Source of the DNA: Ricinus communis
Lineage: Eukaryota > Streptophyta > Magnoliopsida > Malpighiales > Euphorbiaceae
Length of the DNA stretch: 64,000 nt
Direction: 5' to 3'
Assembly: GCF_019578655.1 (NCBI RefSeq)
Contig: NC_063264.1
Location: 20,917,688 to 20,981,687, forward strand
Part shown: positions 1-11,245 of the stretch, piece after piece
Numbering within the stretch: the stretch's first letter is position 1
How the letters are laid out: each line of letters begins with the position of its first letter
Notes under the pieces: model-generated
What the model was told of the DNA's origin: nothing
Database searches by the model: none
What the model saw: the letters and a program-made list of their open reading frames with translations, nothing else
Made by a program: the position numbers and the translations under genes

Positions 1-124
1 TAAATTCACGGGCATAATAGAGAAATCATGTTGTTTTCAATTAATCCAAGCATAATACAAGTGGTAATGCGAGTGTTTTAATGTTTGGGATGCATATAAT
101 GAAGTAATTTGGGTCAAACTGGGA
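1..124 (+). repeat. Dispersed repeat family D, copy 1 (interrupted)
   Basis: This stretch matches the part of family D seen at about 2205-2320: the landmarks 'gagaaatcat', 'attaatccaag' and 'atataatgaagtaatttggg' occur in the same order. The copy is broken at about 124 by the 39-bp minisatellite and resumes at about 1513. Other copies lie at 1513-2590 (+) and 50320-51600 (-). The family shows no protein coding; its identity (LTR, Helitron or other) is not known, and the left end lies outside the window. Confidence 0.6.
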
Positions 125-1512
125 TTGTTTTGTCAAATTCATAAATATACACGTTTTATAGTGTTATTCTCTTATATTGACAGATATACCCCTTTTACAG
201 GGTTGTTTTCTCATATTCTAAAATTAGCCCATTTAAGGGGTTGTTTTCTCATATTCACAAATATACCAAAATTATGGGGCTATTTTCTCCGATTGATAAA
301 TATCCCCGTACTACGAGATTGTTTTCTCATATTAAAAAAAGTAACCCCTTGTACGAGTTATTTTTTCAGACTAGCAATTACACTACTTTTACAGAGTTGT
401 TTTCTCAGATTCATAAATATGCACGTTTTACGAGGTTGTTTTCTTATATTGACAAATATACCACTTTTACAAGGTCGTTTTCTCATATTAAATTATTAGC
501 ACTATTATGTGGTTGCTTTGTCAAATTCATAAATATACACATTTTATGCAATTATTTTCTTATATCGACAAATACCTGTTTTATGGGGTTGTTTTAGCAT
601 ATTATAAACTAACCCATTTAAGGGTTTATTTTTTGATAACTCACAAATATACCAAAATTACGGGTTTATTTTTTTTGATTGATAAATATTGCTATATGAT
701 GGGCTTATTTTCTAATATTTATAAAGATACTCCTCTTACGGATTGTTTTCTCATATTAAAAAAAGTAACCCCTTGTACGAGTTATTTTTTCAGACTAGCA
801 ATTACACTACTTTTACAGAGTTGTTTTCTCAGATTCATAAATATGCACGTTTTACGAGGTTGTTTTCTTATATTGACAAATATACCACTTTTACAAGGTC
901 GTTTTCTCATATTAAATTATTAGCACTATTATGTGGTTGCTTTGTCAAATTCATAAATATACACATTTTATGCAATTATTTTCTTATATCGACAAATACC
1001 TGTTTTATGGGGTTGTTTTAGCATATTATAAACTAACCCATTTAAGGGTTTATTTTTTGATAACTCACAAATATACCAAAATTACGGGTTTATTTTTTTT
1101 GATTGATAAATATTGCTATATGATGGGCTTATTTTCTAATATTTATAAAGATACTCCTCTTACGGATTGTTTTCTCATATTAAAAAATTACCCCTCCTAC
1201 GAGGTTGTTTCCTCAAACTCGGAATTATACTATTTTTACGGGGTTGTTTTCTCAGATTAATAAATATACACGCTTTACGGTGTTCTTTTCTTATATTGAT
1301 AAATATACCACTTTTACGGGGTCGTTTTCTCATATTAAATTTTTAGAACTATTATGGGGTTGTTTTCTAAAATTTATGAATATACACATTTTACGGGTTT
1401 GTTTTCTAATATTTATAAATATACCCCTCTTACAGAGTTGTTTTCTCATATTAAAAAATTTACCCCTTCTACGAGGCTGTCTTCTCAGACTCGCAATTAC
1501 ACTACTTTTATG
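125..1512 (+). repeat. 39-bp minisatellite (about 35 units), with open frames
   Basis: The region is a head-to-tail array of 38-39 bp units of the form TTGTTTTCTCATATT, then a variable AT-rich part such as CATAAATATACC, then CTTTTACGGGG. Because 39 is a multiple of three, several frames stay open and give repetitive peptides of 13 residues per unit (LFSHIHKYTKIMG-like) over 90-138 codons. These frames overlap in two phases, have no fixed start, and drift by 1 bp where a unit is 38 bp, so I treat them as by-products of the repeat rather than genes. A 424-bp block (about 11 units) is duplicated inside the array. Confidence 0.85.
318..1165 (+). repeat. 424-bp higher-order tandem duplication within the minisatellite
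   Basis: Bases about 318-741 and 742-1165 are near-identical copies offset by 424 bp; for instance 'attaaaaaaagtaacccc' occurs at 331 and 755. The units inside each copy differ far more from each other than the two blocks do, so the block duplication is much younger than the array, or is an assembly artefact. Confidence 0.85.
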
Positions 1513-2590
1513 ATTAAATAGACCCACACATAAATTTCTCCTTGTTTTTATTAAGCAGCTCATAAAATTCGAGACTACGAGAGTTGTTGACTAGTTAAGT
1601 CCTCTCTCGTTCATGATCTCACTATAGTTATAATCGGGAATATGAGCATTTTGATGTTTGGGACGCATATAATGAAGTAAATTGGTTCGAAGTATTATTA
1701 GGTAGGGCCATATAAATTTTCTCTTATTTTTGTTATGCTGGCTTTTAAAATTTGGAACTACGAGAGTTGTTGGGCCCGTCAACTCATCTCTAGTTCTTGA
1801 TTTGAGTTTAGTTTATTCATTTTTATTTATTTATTTATTCATATTTAGGTTCTAGTTTCTTCTTCTTTTGGAATGAGGGCTTTCGCACTATAAAAATTGT
1901 ATGCAACCGAATACTTGAGGCTAGTGAGCATAATATTTCAATTTTCTACCTTGTGGTAATTCAAGTTATGTTTTCTTTCAAGAACTTGTGGACTTATTAA
2001 CACTCGTGCTAACGAGCATAGACTTATCACTCACGTCTATGCACGCGTTTTGATATTTGTGAGGCATATAATGAAGTAAATCCGATTCAAGTGTGATTAG
2101 ATATGCCCACACGAATTTCCCTTTGTTTTCATTAAGGAATCATGGGGATGTAATTGATAAACTTCACTGGTGGCATCGGAGCATTACTTGATGATCAAGC
2201 AGGATGAGAGGCAAATCCATGCGCGTGATGGAGAAATCATATTGCTTTCGATTACTCCAAGCAGAGATGTGTCCATTTTTATATTTGGGACACATATGAT
2301 GAAGTAATTTGGGCAGAGTGTTATTACATAGAGCCACATGAATTTTTCTTTTTTTTTTTGGTTTAGCTAGCTCATAACCTTTGGGACTATGAAAGTTGTT
2401 TGCTAGTCAACTCCTCTCTAGTTCTTGATTTGACTTTAGTTTATTCATCTTACTTTATTTAATTATTTATATTTAGCTTCTAGTTTCTTCTTTTTATGGA
2501 CTGAGGGCTTGTGCACTATGAAAACCACATGCAACCGAATATTTGAGGCTAGTGAGCATATTATTTCAGTTTTACTTTACAGACAATTAA
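1513..2590 (+). repeat. Dispersed repeat family D, copies 2 and 3 in tandem
   Basis: Two adjacent partial copies share a series of landmarks: 'acgagagttgttg', 'gtcaactcctctctagttcttgattt', 'ttatttagcttctagtttcttc', 'actatgaaaaccacatgcaaccgaatatttgaggctagtgagcat'-like text and 'aatcatgttgatcaag'-like text (each compared piecewise). One copy runs to about 2110, the next from about 2111 to 2590. The same order appears reversed at 50320-50725 and 51195-51600. The 'actataaaa' inside each copy could be a TATA-like element, which would fit an LTR, but I could not fix termini or a target duplication. Confidence 0.65.
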
Positions 2591-2769
2591 GTATAAACAT
2601 CAATAACAAAGATACAAATAGTTTAAAGAAAGTAATATATGCATTTGTTAGTGGATTTTCAACCAGTCTACTATAGATTTAATTTCTGAACGTATTTAAG
2701 GCAAATACTTCTAATAGTAAAATGAGTACAACTCCTTGACTTTTAAAATATACGACTATATGAACTAGA

Positions 2770-3560
2770 AAGGGCCCAATAAGCTTATTCCCAGTTTTTT
2801 ACAAAATAATCTCCAAGATCTTGACTACTTGGTTGATAGAATAATAGAAAGAGATCGTGAGGAGCAGAGTGCCTTCATCAAAGCTCGTTGCATTTTCAAT
2901 AATATTTTAATTAGTCATGAGGTGATCCACACCTTAAAGACTTAAAGGAAGGGGATATGGAGGGGTATTGCGTTGAACCTCGATATGAGCAAGGGTATGA
3001 AAGAATTGAATTGGAGTATCTTACGAAAATTATGATTTGGTTAGGGTTCCACCTGATTCCGATAAGATGAAACCTTGGGCGAATTACATCAGTTTTCTAT
3101 TCGGTTTGTATTAATGGGCAGTAATGTGGTTTTTTGAAACCCTTTTGAAGCTTGAGTCAGGTGATTCACTCTCGCCTTTTCTCTTTCTTTTATGTTCGGA
3201 GGGGTTATCTAATAGTTTGAAGCAAGCGTGTTTGAGAGGTGAAATTAACGATGTTGAATGTTCTAGTGGAAGTCCAACAATCTCGTACCCTTCTTCGCAG
3301 ATGATGCATTACTGTTTTATTAACCCTTAACCAAGGCTCTAGGTATTTTTATAAGGGAAGGGGTGAATTTGTCAAAATAAGCCATTTTCTTTAGGAATAA
3401 CACCCTTGAGGATGTAAGGTCTTCTTTAGCTTCCTTGATTGGAGTTCCTAATTTTAGAGGCCAAAACAAGCGCTTGGGGCTTCTTTATCAAAATCCAAGC
3501 GCAAAACTTTAATAAAATTAAGAAGAAAGTGCTCCAACGACTAAGCAAGGTGGAAAGGTG
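2770..3560 (+). pseudogene. LINE (L1-type) reverse transcriptase remnant
   Basis: Shifting between frames, the + strand gives an ordered series of plant L1 reverse-transcriptase motifs: a segment like EQSAFIKAR followed by NNILISHEV (about 2860-2930), then SGDSLSPFLFLLCSEGLSN (3151-3210), the block normally written QGDPLSPFLF, then a decayed version of the FADDALLF catalytic block at about 3290-3320. Downstream, IGVPNFRG and LGLLY (about 3440-3490) fit the section after the catalytic site. Multiple frameshifts and stops show the copy is dead, and neither the endonuclease end nor a poly(A) tail with target duplication could be placed. The longest open piece is only 68 codons (3124-3330). Confidence 0.75.
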
Positions 3561-3745
3561 TTGGAGTATGCCTTAAAGACAAAGAATTGTCAGTTAATTT
3601 ATGTTAATTTATATATCATGTTGATGGCATAAAATTATATTAAAGGCATTGTTCAACTCTTATTGGTACGAGTTGTTATGATATTGTTAAGAAATAATCT
3701 AGACAGTTAGAGATGAATATTATGGAATGTAAACTCAAAGTATGA
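3558..3745 (+). repeat. Possible truncated LTR starting TGTTGGAGTATGCC
   Basis: The block begins 'tgttggagtatgccttaaag', a start that resembles LTRs of some plant Copia elements. There is no matching partner, primer site or coding region in the window, so this is a weak call. Confidence 0.25.
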
Positions 3746-3769
3746 GAAATTATAAAACTCAAGCTCACA

Positions 3770-4629
3770 CGACTTTTCATGACCCCTTGACCCGCAGCGT
3801 GTCTCCTTCTTCCCCTTTCTCTCTCTCTTCGGCGACCCCTCGACGCCCTCTTCTTCCTCTCTTTCTTTTCTTTTTTTTCTTTTCTTACGTATCGGCATTT
3901 AGTCCCTGGACTTTTCTTCTTTACTATTTAGTCCCTCAATTTTTTTTAATTACAACAATTTCGCCTTGCAAAATTGTCGATTAATCCTTAAACTTTTCTC
4001 TAGCTTTTTAATTAAGCCCCTAACAATTTAATTTGGGCCAAATTAGAATTATTGAAAATATATAATTACTTATTTACCCTTGCTTTTAAATGTAAAATTA
4101 CTAAAGTGCCCTTGCCGACACATTTAATTATAAAAATACCAAGCATACAAATTTTAATTAAAACCCCATATTAATAAAATTATGCTTTTAATCCTTATTC
4201 GAAAATAAATTTTCAATTTAATCCTAACACCCAACTAATTTAATTAATCAATTTGCTAAATTTTTTCAATTAAAATTTATACCATTAGCTAATTAAAATG
4301 TCATTTCTCCAATAATTCTTTTATAAAATATTCTTTACTAATTCTTTCATAACTTTCAATATAGAAATTAATTTATATATTCACATCCGATAAAAATTGA
4401 ACGACTGAAAATATAATCCATTCTCCAAAGAATTTACTTAATTAATTTCTTAAAAATTAAATAAATTAATTATACAAAATAACTCCCTTATTTTATCTAG
4501 CATTAAAATTCTATTTAAATCATTCCAATTAAATCAAATAAAAATAAAGTAAAATTAATTTAAATAAAAACTCATTTATTAATTATCACTAATATTATTA
4601 TTATTAAAGTAAAATTCCAAGTATTATAA
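3770..4629 (-). repeat. Truncated LTR of the TGTAATACC family (fragment, reverse)
   Basis: Read on the minus strand this fragment begins TATAATACTTGGAATTTTAC and follows, block by block, the first about 800 bp of the LTR at 7333-8180 (for example AAATTAATTTTACTTTATTT, then TTGGGGAAATGAC, then TATGTCGGCAAGGGC). It stops near 3770 in the CTTCTTCC-rich segment. It is in opposite orientation to the better preserved copy, making an inverted pair about 2.7 kb apart. No coding capacity. Confidence 0.75.
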
Positions 4630-4639
4630 GAATATTTAT

Positions 4640-5689
4640 TTCTATCATGTTCTTTGCTAATAATATCCTGTTTGCTCCAAATATGAATCATGGATCTTTC
4701 TTGGAAGGAATTGGAAGGATGCCGTGGCTTCCATTTCCATTTCCCCAATGATTCCTTTTATTGTTGTGCCATCAGCTTTGGCGAGAAACCATGCCATGTT
4801 AAAAAGGCTGTAATGAGAGGAAAAGTAAAGAATGTATACCTTTCTTCTCAGCCATCTGAAGACTACATTCCTTAAGATAGGAATATAGGAGGTCCAACTA
4901 TTATAGAAAGAAAACTAGCTTTCTGAATCTTACGGGATGACTTATTTAGAACTTTGAAGTGGTGTCCGTCATGGATTTAGATGCTTGTGCACAAGTTGTT
5001 GAGTATGCCAAACTACCCAATAACTTAATGAGTGGGATAAGTATCAGAGTATGCTTCAAAATATTTCTGTCATATAGGGAGTTCTCAATCTGGATGAGAT
5101 TCGCCAAAAGCTCAAAGAGTCATGCATTGAAGCCCATGTTATTGCTTCTGGTTTCCATATAGCATTCGAGGCTACCTAGAAGCTATTGGTCCAAACCAAT
5201 GAAGTTTATTACAGGGAGAAGCAATTGTTATCCTTAGAAATTGAGAAGCTTATTGTTGAATCTGTAGAGGGGAAGTAGCACTATGAGGACGTTGAATCTC
5301 CCAGAATGAAAATTGACGAGAAGTTCCACTTTGAGGCTAAGGATCTTTAATGATTGTGCTTTGTCGTGCCTTATTATTGCAGGCAGATGATATTAGAGGT
5401 TATTACGCCTCAGAATCCTAGTGTTATTCTTACGGCAATTGATGATATCAATCTCCAAGATTAATTTATGTTTGTATTAGAGGAATGTAAAACTCAAGAT
5501 CATGATCCTCCTCTTAGAGGATCGAATTTAGTATTAATGGTGAAGATGAGCAGACATTCAGTCATAAAGAGTAACTGAATCTCAATAAAGCTGATGATTT
5601 GCCTATTAATGGCAAATCATAAATGCTTTTCATTTTTCTTGTAACAATTACTTTTTTTTGCACAAGTACTAAGGCTTAACTTTTGGGAT
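4640..5689. other. Unrecognised region with short broken frames
   Basis: Short + frames at 4690-4875 and 4959-5162 and several pieces up to about 5620 look like remnants of a coding sequence (acidic, with many charged residues), but stops fall in every frame and I do not recognise a family. Its position between LTR fragments and the satellite suggests transposon debris. Confidence 0.3.
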
Positions 5690-6225
5690 GTGGTCTCATC
5701 CTGCTTGTATGGATTCCTCATCATTTAGCATGATAAATCCTTTAGAATTTATTTTGAAGCTCGAACTTTAACTTTATGAAGCTCAAACACTATCATATGT
5801 AATGACTTAGAATGAATCTATAGGAAATCATTATGATATAAATATTCTATATAACAAAGTTTCGAAATAAATCCACATAGATTCACTTGATATGTAAAAC
5901 TTCATATTTTATGAAGTGCAAGTGCCTCATCGTGGTGAGGTCTTAGGATGAATCTGTAAGGATTCGTCTTCCAATGTGATACTTCAATTTTATAGAGTTT
6001 TTGGATGCCTATAATGTTAAGTTCTCAAAATGAATCCATAAAGATTCGTTTGATATGCAAGACTTCATATTATGAAGTATAGGCACCACACCATGGTGAG
6101 GTCTTAAGATTAATCTAAAAGGATTTAGTTAACAAAACAAATACTCCATAAGTTAAATGAATATGTAAGGATCCATTTTGAGTTGTAAGACTTCATATTC
6201 ATGAAGTGTAGGTACCTTATCGTAT
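5690..6225 (+). repeat. Satellite with paired inverted repeats, left block
   Basis: Five to six diverged units carry the same landmarks as the main array at 12903-15560: a CCTCAT...GTGAGGTCTT block, an AATCC-ATAA-GGATT-type block and an ACTTCATATTCATGAAGT block (for example 5895-5960 and 6180-6215). The array stops at about 6225 at a poly(A)/poly(C) tract and resumes after the LTR block at 12903, so one array appears to have been split by insertions. Confidence 0.7.
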
Positions 6226-7332
6226 ATATAAAAAAAAAAAAAAAAAATTTCTCCCCCCCCCCCCTTCTTCTTCTTCCTTTTCTTCTTCTTCTTCTTCTTC
6301 TTCTTCTTCCTTCCTCTTTTTCCTTTCCCCCCATCGCCTCCCTCCTTCCACCTCTTGCACCCCTCCAGCCGCCATCGCTCCTCCCTTCCCCTCCCTCCAA
6401 CCGACTCTGCTCTTCTTCCTCCCTTCCCCCTCGTTATCGACGTCAACTACCGCCGTTGAACCAGCCACTTGCCACCATCCTTTCACCAATCCAGTGCCAA
6501 AATTAAGCTTTTGACTGCCGAAAACCTCCAAGCTGAGTTTCCCCCGTCATTTTCTGTCTCTGGCAACCTCGATGAAGCCTCACTAGAGCAGCGTCTTTCC
6601 AGCCTCAATCCGGTGGCTTCCGGCAAGTTTCCAACCAAAATTCTTGCGTTTTTGGACTCTCCGCAACTGAAGCTTCACGTAGGCGCTTCCAAATTCGAAT
6701 TCCGACACCGTTGGCAGTACCGGCTTTCGGACCCTAATATTTTCTGGATGCACTTTTAGATTTTCAGCTCGGTATAATTTTATTTAAACCTTAAAAAATT
6801 ATTTTATGAATTTAGAAAATATTATTGCTATTAATTATCAATTTTGGATAATTTAATTTAATTAGATTTAATTAATTGTGACTTAAATATAAATGATACA
6901 AATTAATGGGTATGATTAATTATTGTGTTGTTTTGTGGTAGATGATTAATTAATGGTTATTTCTGGGTCTTGCCCTGGTCGAATATACTCTCTGGACTGT
7001 GGAAGGTCCCTGGTCGAACATTGCTCTTTGGGCCTCGGCTTGTTTGGAAATCAAGTGTTTAGGCTGGATTTAAGGATCCTAGTTGAGCTTTGAAAGGAAA
7101 TTTCATTTGGAAATCCAGCTTATTATGGATAATTTCATTTGATTGATAATTATCACGAATATTATTAGCATTATTATTAATAAATTTATTTTTGCTATTA
7201 TCTAATATCATATTTAATGTTATTTAATATGATTATTAGTATTACACATAATTTGCATGTTTGTTTCACTTGAGACTATTCAATTTTAATTCTCAATATG
7301 TTATTGAATAAATTGTGTTTGCCTATAATTAT
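6226..7332 (+). repeat. Outer LTR-like element, left part
   Basis: The segment holds an A-rich and C-rich tract (6231-6264), a long CTT/CCT pyrimidine tract (6265-6430), then a stretch (6470-6760) that runs open for 96 codons, and 'CCTGGTCGA...CTCTCTGG' motifs (6970-7030) shared with 9480-9730 and 10490-10640. The open frame is compositionally like a pyrimidine-tract shadow and has no recognisable domain. Together with 10342-11233 it most likely forms an LTR of the same superfamily into which the 7333-10341 LTR inserted. Confidence 0.5.
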
Positions 7333-10300
7333 TGTAATACCTGGAATTTTTCTTTAATAATGATAATATTAATAATAATTAATAAATGAGTTTTTATTTA
7401 AATTAATTTTACTTTATTTTTATTTGGTTTAATTGGAATGATGTAAATAGAATTTTAATGTTAGACAAAATAAGGGAGTTATTTTGTATATCTAATTTGT
7501 TTGATTTTTAAGAAATTGATTAAGTAAATCTTTTGAAAAATGGATTATATTTTTTGTCATTCAATTTTTCCCCAATATGAATATATAAACTAATTTCTAT
7601 AATTGAAAGTTATGAAAGAATTGGTAAAGGATATTTTATAAAATAATTATTGGGGAAATGACATTTTAATTAGCTAATGGTGTTAATTTTAATTGAAAAA
7701 TATTTAGCAAATTGATTAATTAAATTAATTGTGTTAGGATTAAATTGAGAATTTATTTTGGAATAAGGATTAAAAATATAATTTTATTAATATGGGATTT
7801 TAATGAAAATTTGTATGCTTGGTATTTTTGTAATTAAATATGTCGGCAAGGGCTTTTTGGTAATTTTATATTTAAAAGCAAGGGTAAATAAATAATTATA
7901 TATTTTCAATAATTGTAATTTGGCCAAACTAAATAGTTAGGGGCTTAATTGAAAAGCTAAAGAAAAGTTTAAGGGTTAATGAGAAATTTAACAGGGCGAA
8001 ATTATTGTAATTAAAGAAGTTGAGGGACTAAATGGTAAAGAAAAAAAAGTTCAGGGACCAAAAGTCGATATGGAGAGGAAAAGAAAAGAAAAGGAAAGAA
8101 AGAGAAGAAGAAAAGAAGAATGGGGAGGAGAAGCTTAGGACTGCCAACAATGGCAGATGGTGGAGAAGACTCGCTTGAGGTGCAGTGGCGACGACCCGAG
8201 TAATAGCTGTTGACGGCGAGCACGATAGTGGCAGTGGCAGCAACTAGCAGCTGGAGCAAACGGCGAAACATGTGGAGGATGACCGTAGCTTCTCACCGCT
8301 GTAGAAGGTGTTTCCAGCGACCATTTTGAATGATTCTGGTCTCAAAATGACAAGTGAGGTGCATGCTTTCTTCTCCGCCCATAATCGCATTGTGGGATTA
8401 CCGGAAAAGAAAGTTTTAGTGAAGAAAGGTTGGCAGCTCAGTTTTTAAGCTTTTTTGGCCATCTCCAATGAGGTTAGATTGATCAGAGCTCACCAACGGA
8501 CTCCCCTCGTCACAAGCTTTCCAATGACACTAATTTTACAGTGATCGAACTCCATTAGAAAATCGACGGTTAAAAGCCATCCGTGATTTTTCAGAATGAT
8601 TAGGGACTGGATCGGAGAATCAAATGCTAGAATTATCGTCTGCGCGTTCTCTTAAGTCCATAGGCACGCTCGGATCGTCGATCGGACTCCGGCGATTGGA
8701 GGCGAGTCGACCAAGTGATCAAGCGTCTCGGTAAATTTCTAGCCCGTAAATTTTAGAGTTCATTTATAAAAACTTATGTGTTTATTGAATTGTGTTGAAC
8801 ATTAGAAAAAATATAGTGAGTTAAAATAATTAATTGTTAGACTGTCTACCATTAGTCGTGGTTTGTGATGTATGACGGAGTTGGGAAAAATAGTAAAGTC
8901 TTGGGGACCCGACTCCCGTTAAGATAAATTGTTGAAATATTTGAAGTGTTTTTCTGGCAGGTACTGGACCCGTTATAGGGGGGGTAAATGTCCGTAGTCT
9001 GGGGGAGGTTCTGCCGAATTTTCGGTAGAATTCTTCCGAGTCGAGATTCTTAGACAGTCAGTCCTAGGAGTCTAGACCTAGGGTTAATTGTCAAATGTTT
9101 CAATATTATTGATTAAATTGTTTTCCGTGATTAAATAATCAGTAAATTTGGCTCGCTCCACCCGAGGCATCGGAACAGAGCTAGGAGGTCGTCAGATATG
9201 TGAGTTAAAGTCATATATCTGTTTACGAGTGTCATGTTAAGATTTTTACGTGATATCTCTAATGAAATGATTAATATTTTTAATTTTTTAGTTATTTACT
9301 ATTTACATATGTTTCATTTTCTGCATTATGATTTTATTGATTTCGTGTTGACTTGGGATGGGACGGCAGTAGAACATGCCACTTGATGGGTTACATCAGG
9401 ACCGCGTGTGCACCGATATGAATTAGAGACAGAAAATAAGGGGTAAAGATTTGTAAATTTTAAAAGGTAAATTTAGGACTTATCCTGGTCAAGCATTGCT
9501 CTCTGGGCTGGGTTGAATGAATTTGCCGGAGTAAAGATCCCTGGTCGAGCGTCGCTCTCTGGGCGCCGACTTATTTGGAAATTTAAGTGACCAGACTGGA
9601 GTTAAGGACCCTGGTCGAGCTGCGCTCTCTGGGCGCCAGTCTTATTGGAGTAAGAGAGCCAAAAGGCTAAGACTAATAGTGATAATTAGGTGACCAGACT
9701 GGAGTTAAGGACCCTGGTCGAGCTTCGCTCTCTAGGCGCCAGTTCTGTAAGAATGAGAGAGTCAAGATGTTAGTGTTGGGATTAGGGTTTTGCTGAGGTA
9801 ATCCTTCCCGTGATATGAAATAAAAATTTATTTTATTTTATTTTGCAGAAGCATAGCATGACATGTATTTTATTTTTTAATTAAGTAAATATTTTATTTA
9901 AGTGTTTATATTCATTTTTTTTAGGATATATGATTTTAACTCGCTCTTGAGACTGACAATCTCAATTTCACTATTTTTCAGGTGATTGTTAGTCTTCCCG
10001 CAGTTCTCATCTAGCAACCCGACTCTTTTATTATCGGGCTGATGTAATTGATTTTGGGCATGTTTGACTTGTAAAATTTTAGATTCTCTACAGTAGGAAT
10101 TTTTAGACTTATCAAATCGTAATTTTATATTAATTCAAGTCTTGCCTAATTATGCTGGCGGACTGAAATTAATTTATAGTACACGTTGATTTAAGATTAA
10201 TTATGGAAAAAGACCTTTGGATTGAGTTCAGATATTAATTTGATTGAGTTAGTGAATAGTCAGGCTTACTATGGGATTTGGTGTCCTTAAGCCTACCCAT

Positions 10301-10341
10301 TCCCTAGTGCCCGTCACGGGCCCACAGATTGGGTCATGACA
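7333..10341 (+). mobile_element. Solo LTR of about 3.0 kb (TGTAATACC ... CATGACA)
   Basis: The element begins TGTAATACCTGG and ends GGGTCATGACA, the TG...CA ends expected of an LTR. It is flanked by the direct repeat AATTAT at 7327-7332 and 10342-10347, consistent with a target duplication (5-bp core with an ambiguous edge). No primer site, gag or pol follows, so it is best read as a solo LTR. Inside are a 5' AT-rich zone, a purine-rich zone (8060-8130), a GC-richer zone, and repeated GGTCGAGC...CGCTCTCTGGGCGCC motifs (9480-9740). Very long LTRs with these ends are found in some plant Ty3/Gypsy lineages; the lineage is inferred, not shown. Confidence 0.65.
9470..9740 (+). repeat. Short tandem motif GGTCGAGC-GCTCTCTGGGCGCC inside the LTR
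   Basis: Three diverged units of about 55-90 bp repeat the string 'ccctggtcgagc...cgctctctgggcgcc'; two further units occur at 10540-10640 in the neighbouring element and one or two at 6970-7030. The repeats are specific to this LTR family. Confidence 0.7.
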
Positions 10342-11233
10342 AATTATACTGTTATAATTATTATATATATTATGATTGTGATATTGGGATGAGGCGACAA
10401 TAGAACATGCCACCTGATGGGTTGCATCAAGACTACGTGCGCACTGGTAATAATCAGAGACAGGTAGTAAAGGTTATTTTTAGGTTTCGCCCTAATCGAG
10501 TATAACTCTCTGGGCTATGAAAGCTTGACTGCCGGAGGAAGGTCCCTGGTCAAGCGTTGCTCTCAAGGTGCCGGCTTATTTGGAAATCAAGTTTCCAGGC
10601 TGGATTTAGGACCCTGGTTGAGCTTCGCTCTCTGGGCGCCAGACCTATTAGAATAAGAGAGCCGAAAGGCTTCTAGTATTGGAGTTAGGGTTCTGTTGAG
10701 GCACTCGTCCCATGAGTATTTCAATTGTATTTTCTTTCTGAATTATGGCATGACACGTATTTTGGTATAATATGACATGACATCCTGATTTAATAAATGT
10801 TATATTGAGGAGATTGTAATTGTTTAGGATTATATGATTTTAACTCACTCTTGAAGCTGACAGTCTCAATTTAAAATTTTCAGGTAACAATTAGGTTCTC
10901 CGCCATCCTGCGTTTGACTGCCCGACTTCCTTCTTCATCGGGCCTATTGTAAATAATTTATACTTTTATATTTTTAACTTTTAATTATTTAAAATTCTAG
11001 ACTCTTCGCAGTAGTAGACCTGATATGTTATGTTTGATCTGGTCTATAATAAACTGTGGAATATTGTTAATGTCTAGTTAGAGACTTATGAATGGCATGT
11101 CGGACGGGTTTAATATTATGTTTTTATATGCATATTTAAAATGGCGATTAGTAAGGCTTACTATGGGTCTTGGTGGCCCTAAGCCTACCCATTCTCTAGT
11201 GTCGGTCACGCGCCCACAGGTCGGGTCGTGACA
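10342..11233 (+). repeat. Outer LTR-like element, right part
   Basis: After the AATTAT repeat the sequence repeats the last about 1 kb of the nested LTR in the same order: 'gacggcagtagaacatgcc'-like text (10390), 'ctctctgggcgcc' (10630), 'gattttaactcactcttga' (10840), 'cgggcctattgtaaat' (10937) and the terminal GGGTCGTGACA ending at 11233. It is therefore a second member of the LTR family, ending with its own CA terminus. Confidence 0.65.
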
Positions 11234-11245
11234 TAAGTAATACAA

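Noticed and set aside
3742..3984. 80-codon Ser/Phe-rich frame
   Set aside because: Part of the reverse LTR fragment's pyrimidine-rich zone; the matching zone at 8011-8271 gives a similar chance frame.
6201..6506. Open frame of 101 codons rich in Leu, Pro and Ser, plus three overlapping reverse-strand frames
   Set aside because: They are readings of a poly(A), poly(C) and CTT/CCT tract; all frames there stay open for compositional reasons, and no domain is visible.
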